Shown here: one piece after another, positions 46,370-58,305 of the stretch
Layout: the number at the start of each line of letters is the position of its first letter
Position numbering within the stretch: position 1 is the stretch's first letter
NCBI GenBank assembly: GCA_949825065.1
Contig: OX463841.1
Location: 25,568,476-25,632,475 of the forward strand
Direction: 5' to 3'
Length of the DNA stretch: 64,000 bases
Source: Odontocerum albicorne
Lineage: Eukaryota > Arthropoda > Insecta > Trichoptera > Odontoceridae
Translations under genes and position numbers: made by a program
Notes under the pieces: model-generated
What the model saw: only the letters and a program-made list of their open reading frames with translations
What the model was told of the DNA's origin: nothing
Databases searched by the model: none

Positions 46370-48215
46370 ATTATTTATTTATTTAACACTTGCAAATACA
46401 ATCTGGCGGGCTTATTGCCAGGCAGCAATCTCTTCCAACCAACCAGACAAAAGTAAATGAAACACGTTACGTGGTCGCATAAATCATTCAAATGACTATC
46501 CATCCCCACGAAATCCATAAACATATACGTGAGCACAGGCCCACGAACCCCACAAAGACGGACCGTCACCCGAACATTCTTTTTCAGATAAAGTGAGATA
46601 TCATCAATCAAAAGGAAAGGAAGGGATGGTGGAGAGGAAAGGAAAATAAAAATCAGGAATGAAACACGTTATTTAACTGACTATAAATTGAGAGGTTTTT
46701 CAGTCGCTTCTTAAAGCATGCCAAGGACGGAGCGAGTCTTATATTGGTTTGTAACTGATTCCAGAGTCTCACTGCATGGACAGTAAAGGACGACGTAAAG
46801 AAAGAGGAGCGGTGAACTGGAAAGGCCAATAAACAATATCTGTTTGAGCGTAGCGCTAATCCATGATTGGAAAGACGTTGAAAATTCTCGGCGAGATAAG
46901 AGGGGGCGGAGGGACAGTTAAGGATATTATACAATGCAATAGAGACAGTATGTGAATTTGGCGTCTATTTCTAATATTCAACCAGTTCAATGCCTTCTGG
47001 TATGAAGTTATATGATCGTACTTACGTAGGTTGAAAATGAATCTTAGGTACACCATTTGAAGACGCTGTAATTTGTCTAGCTGTTCCTCTGTAACATCCA
47101 AGTAACATACGTCCGCATAGTCCAGAATCGGAAAGAGCAGAGATTGTACGAGTAAAATTTTGTTTTTGGTTGGAAGAAATCTTTGCAACACTTTAAGGGA
47201 ATGAAGGCTGAAGAAGATCCTTCGGCTTACCTAATTTATTTGATCTCGCCATGAGATAATGTTATCTATAAGCACTCCTAGGTTTTTAACAGTTTTATGT
47301 AATGGTATGATAGAGCCATCAAGTAATATTGGAGGAAGTAAGTCCGTGTTGAATTTACCGAGAAGCTGAGGGCTGCCAATGAGGATCGCTTGAAACTTCT
47401 TAGGATTTATGAGTAAGCCATGCTCTCCAGTCCACTCCGAGATCGATTGAAGGTCCGCATTTAAATTGTTCAAAGCCGCGTGAAAGAAATTTGGATCAAA
47501 ATTAATATATATCTGCAGGTCATCCGCATACAGATGATAAGAACATTTAAGAGACGATGTTATTGGGTTGATGAATATATAAAAAAGGAGTGGAGAGAGA
47601 ATTCCACCTTGGGGAAGGCCTGCAGAGAGATCAGTCCATTCAGATATACGCTCCTGGTATTTATAGGATTGTTGTCTTCCCTTTAAATAGCTCGAAAACC
47701 AGACAATGACCGATTCAGAGAATCGAAATGAACGCATTCGAGCCATAAGCAGATCAAAGTCTACAGTATTGAATGCATTGCTAAAATCCAATAGACATAA
47801 CAATGTCAGGTGCCTAAAGCTCATTCCACGTCTCACATCATCCGTAATCTTGACCAGTGCGGTAGTGGTACTATGTCCCGGACGAAATCCTGACTGCAAC
47901 GGATTAAACAATTCAAATTGATTAAGGTGGGAGTCAATTTGTATATGAACATTTTTTTCAATAACTTTAGATAATGTGGGCAGAATAGATATGGGCCTAA
48001 AATCTTTATATGACGTGGGTAAGCCAATTTTCGTGATCGGAATGATTAGGGCCTTCTTCCATACACTAGGAAAGCTGCTAGTAGACAAAGAAAAATTTAT
48101 AATATGTGTTATGATAGGAAGAATAGCATCGATAATGAAGGAGATGAATACAATCGAAATATTGTCGCCACCCATCGCTTTTGAGGATATAGTCAAAAGA
48201 ATAATTTACACGTAA
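46370..48215 (-). mobile_element. LINE-A: CR1/Jockey-superfamily non-LTR retrotransposon, 5'-truncated
   Basis: About 1.85 kb on the minus strand. It is cut at its 5' side within the RT domain near 48205-48215, and runs through the RT core, the C-terminal domain and a ~280-bp 3' UTR to an AATA tail (the TTATTTATTTATTTAA run at 46370-46387 on the plus strand). The 3' UTR ends with a hairpin (ATTGCTGCCTGGCAAT) and AAGCCCGCCAGATTGTATT, the segment shared with SINE family A. Two further 3' ends of this element are at 461 and 34224. No target duplication was determined. Confidence 0.88.
46653..48196 (-). pseudogene. Reverse transcriptase pseudogene of LINE-A
   Basis: The first open part (47231-48196) shows the RT blocks in order: FRPISILPTLSKVIEK, GFRPGHSTTTAL, LLDFSNAFNTVD (catalytic Asp), GLPQGGILSPLLF, HLYADDLQIY (catalytic YADD at about residue 223) and VKNLGVLID. 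An in-frame TAG at 47231-47233 is followed in the same frame by VSRRIFFSLHSLKVLQRFLP and LFPILDYADVCYLDV. A frameshift near 46930 leads to the C-terminus SYLAENFQRLSNHG, AVRLWNQLQTNIR, FKKRLKNLSIYS. The endonuclease and 5' part are absent. With only one stop and one shift it is the youngest LINE in the window. Confidence 0.92.
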
Positions 48216-48419
48216 CTTTGAGGAAATTCATAAGTAACAGAATGTAAAAAACTCAGGAACACAAAGCAAAACACGCATTTTTTTCGTAGAATTGCGTAGA
48301 ATCGTAGAATACCCTTTAACACATAATACGCGTTTTCACGCCCACAAAACACAAAATACTACACATATTATTCAATAAAAGATTAAGAACCTATTTAAAA
48401 AAAATAGAATATAATGACA
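48216..48419. other. Noncoding beside LINE-A
   Basis: A/C-rich sequence with repeated CACAAA words. It may be part of the repeat H element that follows, but I cannot show this. Confidence 0.3.
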
Positions 48420-48610
48420 AATTCAATTTATTCTCTTCCCACTTACTCTATTCCCTATAAGACCATAGGCAACAGAAATGATACATTTTAGTGAAATTAA
48501 TGTATAATTTAGTGTTATTAACTCACCTGAGGAAGACACAATCTGTGTTGAAATGCGCAAAGCTTAATAGTAAAATTATATTTAAAAAAAAAAACAAAAC
48601 AAATCCGTGT
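48420..48610 (+). repeat. Dispersed repeat H with hammerhead-like core (second copy)
   Basis: TTACTCTATTCCCTATAAGA followed by CCATAGG, then CACCTGAGGAAGACACAATC followed by TGTGTTGAAATG and an A-rich run ending AAACAAAACAAA. It is collinear with 24180-24520 on the other strand. The core is CTGAGGA - AG - ACACA - ATC - TGTGT - T - GAAA: here the 5-bp stem is perfect, and in the 24.2 kb copy it is AUAUA against UGUGU with G-U pairs. Confidence 0.6.
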
Positions 48611-51083
48611 TTATATTATTTATTCAATTGGTTGTTATTGTGCTTTTGATTTTCATTAGTTTAATATTTTAGTTTTTAAGATACTAATATTTAAAAAAAG
48701 GAAACGAAATATTGAAAAAAAATATTTAATTAATGAGGAGAAGGTCAAGTTTTGATATTTGTTCAGGTATTGATTTATAACATATGTGATGTACCTACCT
48801 ACATTTTATAAGAACGTGAATGCAAAACATTTCAAGAATTTAAAATATGCACTCAATTTTGTAGATTTTTTTATTGGCAAATTAATACAAAACTCCATCA
48901 TTGTCACTGTTGTAAAATATTTTTAACTGCCTTCCTACTTTCTTTTATCTCGCTGAAAATATTCAGCGACACTCCTACCTTGGACTTGCGCCACGCTCAA
49001 GCAGAGAAACTTTGTTGGATCTACCAGTTAACCGCTCTTATTTTTATTACGTCGTTATTTACTGTTCATTCAGTGAGAAACTAGTCACCAACAACCATCA
49101 TTGGCATGTTTCAAAAAGCGATTGAAGACACTTTTCATTTCAGAACAGTAATGTTGCGTGTTTCCCTCCTGATTTTCTTTTTCTCTTCTGCATCCTTTTT
49201 CTTTTATTCTGCTAAGAATGAATGTTTGAAAGGTTTAAAAAACTTCTTAAATATTTTTTAGTACACGCTTTAAAAATGTCTCTTGAGTCTATCAAAAACT
49301 TTTCTACTACTATATAAATAATATTTCAATTAATTTCACATTCACAATATCAAATAAAAAGTACGTTTTAACAGAGCTACCTCAATTACGAGTTCATCTC
49401 TTTGAATTGAAAAGAGCGAAATATGAAAAAAATCTCAATATTTATACTAAAAGGGACGCTATTCCTTGTGTTATTATTCCAGTAATACAGCGATTAAGAC
49501 CCGGGCGTGTGTATGCTAGACATTTTATTGGTCGATTTGACGCACGGCTACGCTTGGAAATTTGTTTTCGATATAAGAAGGATTTGTAAAATTCGGTTTT
49601 CACCGTCTGATGGTGTGAATTTTATCATTTTATGGTGTTTTGACACGTAACATAATTTCAAAATGCTGCTCCGTCGTTTATCGGAACACTTACTACATAA
49701 TTTCATTTGTCATTAATGCGCGTTCGGGGTCGTTATGTAGAAGATTTTTTCATGTTTTATGCGACATTTTTATGGTCTACTTTTTGCTTCACCGTTACGT
49801 TTTATTTTCTGACCCGGAATATATTACCAAACAATTTGTTTTCCATGCTAAGCTATCGGGGAATATCTGCCATAAATGATGGTTTCCGGCGAAATGACAA
49901 AAGGGTAAATCGTAATAAAAATCTCGCGTTATGATCGCAACCATCCACCTTTTGGGACGGCCTAATCCCATTAGGATAAACTGATATTAAAGTTCGGGAA
50001 GTGTCCTGCTGCTGGGCCTAAATACATAGGCTCATTCATGGTACTCGAGGGTACTATGAGCCAAATAAAGTACGCCAGACCGACTGACAATTTGTTGGAA
50101 TAAGTATGAGACGCTTTTAAAGAGAGTTGAAACACTTTGTACAACAGTTGTTTTGTCAAGAATTGAAATAAATATTACTTTTGTGCTTATTCTTTTTGTG
50201 TATTTCGTAAATGAACATATTTTTACATGAAAAAGCAAACATTAAGTGTTCTGAAAATTTTCTGCAAGAAGCGAATATGTAGATATTCATATTTTAAATA
50301 TTTTGTGCATGCCCGTACATTTTTCTATTTTTAATTTAATATGATATTTACTTTTTAGTTTTTCGCAGTTCTTATATTTTCTTGTATGTTTATGAGAGAA
50401 TATCAAAATTTATGACTTGATTATTTTTTTCTAAATAACTGTATTGGAAATATGTCCAATAATTTTAACTATTTTATTTATTGTATAAACCAGCTGTAAC
50501 TCGTGAAAAATTACGCGATGTTAATTAATGGGTTCCTCTTCAGTCTCGCTTGCCATTGTTGCACTTGTCGAAAATTTCGCATTTACTGAGCATGTCAAGC
50601 GCAACGCACATTGACTTCTTCTGCCGTTTGTCTCTCATGCTGTTACCTCCGATAGTTGCGCATAAATTCAGCGCACTTTGCTCTTTTTTTTGTCTGGATC
50701 CATTACTATTTACTTTATCAAACAATTACTATGACAGTAATTTACTTCTTAGAATACAGCAATACTAATTTTAATGTATTATTTCTTTTTCTTTAACAAA
50801 ACTATAACTTTGACATAAATAACTACTAAATCGTACTTCAACACCTATTGTTACACCTGGACGTACGTATAACCGATTTTATGTTGTATAATGATAATGT
50901 GTTTGTATAAAAATTGTTTTTAAGAAATGCTGGATTAATCGCTACTTTGATTAACAACTGTTAACATCGGAATCGTAAACAGGTTTTGTAGGAAATACAA
51001 ACCACACTTATCCCCCACATTAATCATTATCACAAGTAAATTTCACAATATATGCATCAACTATCTCTAAAATTGATCTATAT
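48611..51083. other. Noncoding, nothing recognised
   Basis: Several 60-80 codon frames (49407-49934, 49971-50238, 50540-50768) lie here on both strands. None is recognised and none has supporting signals. 48990-49120 and 49960-50130 are slightly GC-richer. Confidence 0.35.
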
Positions 51084-51084
51084 A

Positions 51085-51390
51085 ATTGATGGCCTCCGTG
51101 GTTTCGAGTTCAGTTTTCGATAGTAACAAAAAAAAAGATCTTTTTTGTCTGGTAAAAATACTCAGAAATGCTTAGCTGGTACGAATGGTATCGCCTTTTC
51201 ACATAGAAAGTAATATTCCCAATACATGCGACGACGTACCGTGAGTTCCGTAGTTTTAAACCCGAAGACTCGAGTAATGGAGGCAAAGAAAATGTGGCCA
51301 CCCTGCTACTCCCTTCGATTTGTCCGAACAAAGAAAAAGTTGAAAATATATTATTTCATTAATTCGTATAGTAAATACGAATGAATTAAT
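51085..51390 (+). mobile_element. SINE family B
   Basis: Head missing or strongly decayed (GGCCTCCGTGGTTTCGAGTT, box B lost). The body has GATCTTTTTTGTCTGGTAAA, GGTATCGCCTTTTCACATAG, TAATATTCCCAATACATGCG, CCCGAAGACTCGAGTAATGG, and the end AAATACGAATGAATTAAT. Confidence 0.65.
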
Positions 51391-52289
51391 GAGTCTCCAA
51401 AACTGACTAACATTTTTCCACCGATTCAAGTGGCAAATTATAATTACTGTCCAATCATAAGGTACCGATAGAAAAGAAAATTCATGGTGAAAATAATATT
51501 CTTATATTCAGTGTAACCGTTTTTTTCTTCTGACATTCTGTGTGTGATTTCATGAAAGTTTTTCTTTTATCCAAAGTTAAATGTAGCAATATTATTCTTG
51601 GAAAAGTCGTTAAGAGCAAAATTTTGCGACTTAGAAACACGAATCTTCAAGTTATAAGAGTAAAGGCTTTATAAATGTTAATACATGTAAGAAAACAAAA
51701 GTCGTAACTTTAAGTTTGAACTCGGTTTGCGATAAACACGCGTGTACTGACGGATTGAAAGCTGTCAAAATATTTAACTTCTCTCAAATAAGAAACAGCT
51801 ATTATTTCTAAGTATTTTTAATATCGTCGTGCAAAGAGTAAACTATAGGTTTTTTTTTTAATTTTCTTTAAATTTTAATAACCGTCATAAGAATAAGATG
51901 GTTAAGAGTCTATAATTTATTTGAAGCTCCTGCAGAATAGAATTATTTGTACGAATTGAAGTCCGAGGGATGCTCAGTAATCGTAGCCAATATCACAGCT
52001 CAAAAGCATCGATCCTCTATCTATGCTTCTTTTTTTAAATTAAGCCTTTAATTTCTTTCGTTTAGATATAAGTCTTTATAGCTTTAAATCTCGTTAAATC
52101 GAAAAGAAAATTGGTTCGAGAGATTTATGTTTGTGGATAATATAAACTCAATTTCGCTGATTTCGAAAAAAGTAATAACCCTAGTTTAAAAGGTTTTTTT
52201 GTGCTTTTTGTTTTATTGAGTTGGTTTGAATGATGGTAGACGTTTTAAAGGCGATGCAGCCTCCACCCTTACATCGTTATAAAAAAAAC
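51391..52289. other. Noncoding
   Basis: Nothing recognised. Confidence 0.35.
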
Positions 52290-52460
52290 ATTACCGAATA
52301 TTGCAAGCCCGCAAGAAGCACCCAACTAACCACTAACCACCCGTACTCGCGACCGCAATATTAACACACGCGTCGATACCAGCGCAGACCCAGCAAATGT
52401 GTCGCGCGCGTCCCGTTCATGGCAATTTTGCATTTACTAAGTTGCGTTGTTTCTATCTTT
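52290..52460. other. GC-rich patch
   Basis: CCGTACTCGCGACCGC, ACACGCGTCGATACCAGCGC and GTGTCGCGCGCGTCCCG give a CpG-dense patch against an AT-rich background. No frame or splice pair. A promoter-like or foreign remnant is possible. Confidence 0.3.
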
Positions 52461-52562
52461 CTAAAATCGGAAGCCGTGTAGGTTTAAAATGCATTCCGTC
52501 ATCCACAATTTAAAAGTTGTTATCCAAAAATTTCCAATAAATATCTTAACAGTCAGAACTTA

Positions 52563-52595
52563 TCCGATGAAGGAGTAAGGTGTCCTACCATCGGA
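52563..52595. other. Stem-loop
   Basis: TCCGATG (52563-52569) pairs with CATCGGA (52589-52595), and inside it AGGA (52571-52574) pairs with TCCT (52583-52586). It is followed by CCGAAACTCCG, and by an AT-rich stretch ending TTAATTAAATAAATAAATA near 52710, which looks like a retroelement 3' end. Function unknown. Confidence 0.5.
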
Positions 52596-52848
52596 CCGAA
52601 ACTCCGAACAAGCTATCCATCACTTGTATATATAACATTTACTTTACTTTATAACCTGTCACATGTTCATTTGTATATAAAGACACTGTTGTGTCGTTAA
52701 TTAAATAAATAAATATCTAGCAATTACTCATTTATCCCAAAAACTGAGATGTTATAGTTTGTGTTTTGCTTGTAGATGTAGAAACAGTTTTACTTTGAAA
52801 AGTATTAAAAGGCTGAAGGAACACTTTTTTGTTATCATTTTTACTACT

Positions 52849-54314
52849 TTTTATCGCTGATAGAGTGTCAGCGTAATCATTATCTATCAATGTTGCACGT
52901 AGCTTATTTTCGGGTCGATTCTTATTTTTATCGCTGATGGAGTGTCAGCGTAATCATTATCTATCAATGTTGCACGTAGCTTATTTTCGGGTCGATTCTT
53001 ATTTTTATCGCTGATGGAGTGTCAGCGTAATCATTATCTATCAATGTTGCACGTAGCTTATTTTCGGGTCGATTCTTATTTTTATCGCTGATGGAGTGTC
53101 AGCGTAATCATTATCTATCAATGTTGCACGTAGCTTATTTTCGGGTCGATTCTTATTTTTATCGCTGATGGAGTGTCAGCGTAATCATTATCTATCAATG
53201 TTGCACGTAGCTTATTTTCGGGTCGATTCTTATTTTTATCGCTGATGGAGTGTCAGCGTAATCATTATCTATCAATGTTGCACGTAGCTTATTTTCGGGT
53301 CGATTCTTATTTTTATCGCTGATGGAGTGTCAGCGTAATCATTATCTATCAATGTTGCACGTAGCTTATTTTCGGGTCGATTCTTATTTTTATCGCTGAT
53401 GGAGTGTCAGCGTAATCATTATCTATCAATGTTGCACGTAGCTTATTTTCGGGTCGATTCTTATTTTTATCGCTGATGGAGTGTCAGCGTAATCATTATC
53501 TATCAATGTTGCACGTAGCTTATTTTCGGGTCGATTCTTATTTTTATCGCTGATGGAGTGTCAGCGTAATCATTATCTATCAATGTTGCACGTAGCTTAT
53601 TTTCGGGTCGATTCTTATTTTTATCGCTGATGGAGTGTCAGCGTAATCATTATCTATCAATGTTGCACGTAGCTTATTTTCGGGTCGATTCTTATTTTTA
53701 TCGCTGATGGAGTGTCAGCGTAATCATTATCTATCAATGTTGCACGTAGCTTATTTTCGGGTCGATTCTTATTTTTATCGCTGATGGAGTGTCAGCGTTA
53801 TCATTATCTATCAATGTTGCACGTAGCTTATTTTCGGGTCGATTCTTATTTTTATCGCTGATGGAGTGTCAGCGTAATCATTATCTATCAATGTTGCACG
53901 TAGCTTATTTTCGGGTCGATTCTTATTTTTATCGCTGATGGAGTGTCAGCGTAATCATTATCTATCAATGTTGCACGTAGCTTATTTTCGGGTCGATTCT
54001 TATTTTTATCGCTGATGGAGTGTCAGCGTAATCATTATCTATCAATGTTGCACGTAGCTTATTTTCGGGTCGATTCTTATTTTTATCGCTGATGGAGTGT
54101 CAGCGTTATCATTATCTATCAATGTTGCACGTAGCTTATTTTCGGGTCGATTCTTATTTTTATCGCTGATGGAGTGTCAGCGTAATCATTATCTATCAAT
54201 GTTGCACGTAGCTTATTTTCGGGTCGATTCTTATTTTTATCGCTGATGGAGTGTCAGCGTAATCATTATCTATCAATGTTGCACGTAGCTTATTTTCGGG
54301 TCGATTCTTATTTT
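52849..54314. repeat. 77-bp satellite-like array, 19 copies
   Basis: Units are anchored at CGCTGATGGAGTGTCAGCG, starting at 52855 and every 77 bp to 54241. Copies are nearly identical. Copy 1 has ATAGAG for ATGGAG. Two copies carry the same A-to-T change (GCGTTATC at 53799 and 54107), exactly four units apart. Each unit holds an inverted repeat CGCTGA-N7-TCAGCG that could form a small hairpin. No spacers, so it is not a CRISPR array. No coding. Confidence 0.97.
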
Positions 54315-54555
54315 TTTTTAAATTTAATAAAGGAATTTCGTTGATTTTTTCTTGATATTCGTATGTTTATATTATTTGATGGATTGTAAAAAAATATGAG
54401 ACAGTTGTTTTTTAAATTTAATTTATTTAATAATTAATGTATATCTTTGACTGTTTACTTTGTAGTAAAGGTAAACTATATAAAATCTCTTCTAATCATC
54501 CATCTGATATAAAAAATATCGTCTGAGATAAAATTATGGACGTATTGTAATAAAC

Positions 54556-54752
54556 TTGTATTATACTTTCGTTGTATTCAGTACAAAACTGGCGGGCTAA
54601 TTGCCATATGGCAATATCTTTTAACCAACCAGAAACATATTAAAGAAGCCTAAGTGAAAACCAGACAATTTTTTTTGTAAGGAATCAAACCCTCAATACC
54701 CAGGTAGGAAGTCAGGCTTCTATAGTAACCAACTGGGCCACGGAAACATATG
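54556..54752 (-). mobile_element. SINE family A
   Basis: Minus strand: head CCGTGGCCCAGTTGGTTACT, a worn box B (AGGGTTTGATTCC), body TTGTCTGGTTTTCACTTAGG, and 3' end ATTGCCATATGGCAAT, TAGCCCGCCAGTTTTGTACT, ATACAACGAAAG. The perfect hairpin is retained. Confidence 0.85.
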
Positions 54753-56800
54753 CATATTATAATGTATATAAAACTAAGTGCTATAATTCTCCAGTAGTCA
54801 ATTCTATAAGTTATATGAAAACAAAATTTATTAACTTTTATGTAAAAAATATTTCTCGAGGTCAGCTTGATTTATTGGCAATACAAATCTTTCCATAAGC
54901 CAAGAAAACAAAGATTAATAAAAAAATTAAATGAAGTATATTAATTAATATATTTTCACATGAAATAATTCAAAAGATTTTATTTCATTGAGAATTCGAA
55001 AAAGAATCAATATGAGATTTTGCAGTCTTTGTGATGGCAGTACGAGTACAATAATAGCAAAATCCGGCTTTGAAAGCATAAAGAGAGGTGGTGGTATTTA
55101 TAAAGATTTATTGAACCGAATTTTATTGAGTTTTTTATTAGGTGCAGCTGTGTAAGCTCGCCTCCCTCTAGAAATTGAACTTCAAGCCGCAATAAAATTT
55201 CGCCCGATGAACGCTTCGGTGAATGTCTGACTTTGTCTTTTTTCTTAACTTTGGCTAGACCAAGATGATCGACTAACTAAAAAAAGTCATACTCGTATAA
55301 TTAGCTAGATCTATCTGGAACGTTCTGAAGGTCGTCCGAAGAAAAAATAAATAAAATCTAAAAACAAATGTCGCTCGAATAGCACATTTTGGTTGGTTCT
55401 AATTTAATTAGTTCTGATTTGTTACAACAGATGGCGCACGATTTTCATTTTTGGAAATAAAATTATATGCGCACTGTAATAATTCAATTATAAAATTTAA
55501 ATAATATATTTTTGTTCACGTCCTGATGTAACGTTGAACTAATAATATTCGCGAGGGAAGATTTCATAGGTTTCACATTCAGCTGTCAGGTGATGTATCG
55601 GGACAGTATTGTTGTGTTTAATGCGGTATTTCATTTGGACAAGTTAAATAAAATGTGCTAATATGAGAAGTTAGTACTTAATCTCTTGAATATTTTATAT
55701 AAAGCGCTGTTTTATAACATACCAGTACAGAAACAATATAAAAAACTCGGAAACCGGGAATGACGGGTTAGTTGTCTAATAGTTTAATATTTATTTAATT
55801 CAACTTGAGATGCGCATTGAACTAAAAAAACTGTTTGTTTGGGGTGGTGATCCAGGAATTATACACATGTTGACTAAAAGTCTTGAATTTATAAGTCTCA
55901 TTAATTAATCAATTGCAGAATTTTCGTGAGTCCTCTCAAATTGTTATGGCTACTAGACAAGATCCAAAATTGTCATGCAATTTGTAAAATTGTACAATAA
56001 TTAAATTACACACTTTTATAAAATTATTAATTTATATATTTATATCCTCTATGGTTGACATCGATTTCAAAATTTAATAAAATCTTTGTATGCAACTTAC
56101 CAATGAAATTGAAGCTGCAATATAAATTCTGTGGAATATTGCATCATATGAAAGTGGGCTTTGGAGCTCTGAAAATTGCGTGTAAAGAAAACTTATTTAA
56201 GATGAGTTTGTTATCATAATTAACTTAGACGCCAAAAGCAAATAATTGTCAAATGAAGCGATGTATTGATTTCGTGAATATAGCATCATACATATAACGT
56301 TGAAAAAAATAAAAGCATTGAATTCTACTAAAGTACGAGTCTAAGACTCGTTCAACACGATTTTCAAATGTGTTACTTATGAGACAATAATAAAAAAAAT
56401 TAACTGGTGTCCAAAATGTTGTTGCAACAATGAGAAGTCATGTTTATCTTGGTCCATAAATATTTTCAGGGAGCAGAAAAAAAAATCACAAATTCGTTCA
56501 TAATTATTTTGCAACTTAGGTCAGTTCATCATATTGATGTATGTATTTGTATATTCGTGTGCTGATGTGGCGATATGTGTGTATGTTTGTACACATATAT
56601 CCACATATCATGTTTGTACACCCATATGTGTACATGTATAAAAAAGTAAAAGAAAAAGTTGACTAATAATATTTATATTTTAAAGTCTGACCAAGTCAAA
56701 ACAATCACCATTAATTCTGAGTAGTATAAATGTACGTCTTTATATTTACTGGTGTTTTATAGATATATCATTGTCATTCTAATTCCAGTTTATTTTTATT
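54753..56800. other. AT-rich noncoding
   Basis: No repeat or frame that I can support. 56525-56640 is rich in TGTGTATG/TGTACACATAT words with small inverted repeats. Confidence 0.35.
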
Positions 56801-56808
56801 TTTTGCAG

Positions 56809-56851
56809 ATATTATTGAAAATGGCGATATAATATGACCAATTTAATCAAG
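56809..56851 (+). other. Candidate 43-nt host exon
   Basis: A long polypyrimidine tract and TTTTTATTTTTTGCAG (ending 56808) is followed 43 nt later by CAAG then GTAAGT (donor from 56852). Both match the splice consensus closely and face the same way. Inside, ATG at 56834 opens ATGACCAATTTAATCAAG, which runs to the donor in frame, so it could be a first coding exon with 25 nt of 5' UTR. No other exon of the gene was found in the window. Chance pairing of good splice sites in AT-rich DNA remains possible. Confidence 0.35.
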
Positions 56852-58083
56852 GTAAGTTTTGCACATATTAAATATTTTGTTTTATAAATTGATCAAAATT
56901 ACAGACTTTTTATTTTTTTAAATCTATTTTTTGTATGGTTTATACTTTTTTTATCTGTTTGATTTATTTTTTATAAATTAAGCAGAGATAAGCAATTCGA
57001 ATTTGATCCCGTCGAGACCACATGTTATTTTCCAGTACATCATTTATCTTTCGGAGACATAAAAAGGCAACGCAAGAAAATGAAACAAATAAAAGCTTTG
57101 AAGTTTGACTCGCAGTTTTGTTCAACTCGAACGTAATCCTGTTGGTTTTATGGAGATAAAATATATTATCATACATTTTTCCAATATTTTACTTCTGGAA
57201 ACGTCAAACTTTTCTTTCTATGTATTTCAATACAAACACTTCGTTTTGCCATTATAACCAAGAGGTTTATGTTACAATATAAAATCCGTATTTAAGTAAG
57301 CCCCAAAAGTTTTGTTAAATTTAATAATTATCAAAGGAAGAAATAAACTCAATTTATATTATTAGCTTTCTCGCTTTCAATTTTGAACCATGCTGCCATC
57401 CCTTCTAAATGAAATCAAATTATGTCGGCTTGTTCTTACTTTGTTATAAAGGTTAAATAGTATTGTTTCATTTCTCTTAAACAGTTTCGGTCAACCCTTG
57501 GAGTTATTTACAAGATAATTCTGTCATGTTAGAAATTACCTTCCGAAGTCAACACTTCCATCCGCCGCGCCGTCTTACTTATTTGTGTTTTGCCATACGG
57601 CCATTGTTTAGCGGGGAACTTAAATGTTCGTGTGTTGTGGAACTAGGGAGGAAGCTTTGTTTATAAACCATAAAATTCATTTTATTTTCAGTTAATCCTT
57701 GGGGGGTTGAGTACTTACATTGCGCATCACAGCTTTCTTATTAAAACAATGCAAGAATCGTATTTTTTCAACAAAAAATGCAATTGTTAGATTTTTTATT
57801 TGATGCGTTCAAGTACTCGTAGTACGAATATTATAGAGCCATGTTATATCTTTGTCAGAAGTTTTTAGTTTCAATTGATAATAAATCCATTTAAAAAAAT
57901 TATTGCTTTTCTTTTCTAGTTTGTTAATTCTCACTATTTCGCTGTGAATTTTATATGAGTGCCTTGTAATTTATTGTATATATTTCGATGCATCCATTGT
58001 TTTCGGTATAATACAAAACAGTATCAATAAATATATTATATTGTATATCGATTTATTTTCTTTAAAGTAAACAAATGTATGTA
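56852..58083. other. Noncoding, possible intron
   Basis: If the exon before it is real this would be intron sequence. 57540-57660 is a GC-richer patch without features. The 70-codon minus frame (56964-57176) is unrecognised. Confidence 0.3.
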
Positions 58084-58305
58084 TATATAGTGCAAATGGG
58101 AATTGGGGACCTGGAAGAATACTTAATAAACCAAGGAATAAATTAATTATATTTTGAAGGAAGGAAATATAAAAGGTCTACGAAATCGTAGGGGTTGCAT
58201 GATAATGTGTATGGGTGTAGAGGAGGCGAACTATGTATGTGTTGCGACAGGGAAGTCTGGCGCTCTGTCTTATATGCCTTCCTCAACAGGGAAGCAGCGT
58301 GATGG
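58084..58305 (+). mobile_element. RTE-like LINE C-terminal tail (copy 13)
   Basis: TATTTTGAAGGAAGGAAATA (ILKEGN), CGAAATCGTAGGGGTTGCAT (RNRRGCM), GGGTGTAGAGGAGGCGAACT (VEEAN), GGAAGTCTGGCGCTCTGTCT (REVWRSVL), and the end CTTCCTCAACAGGGAAGCAG with GTGATGGTATTTAT. It is well preserved but short. Confidence 0.78.

Noticed and set aside
52849..54314. CRISPR-like array
   Set aside because: The units are contiguous and identical with no spacers, in eukaryotic sequence. It is a tandem satellite.
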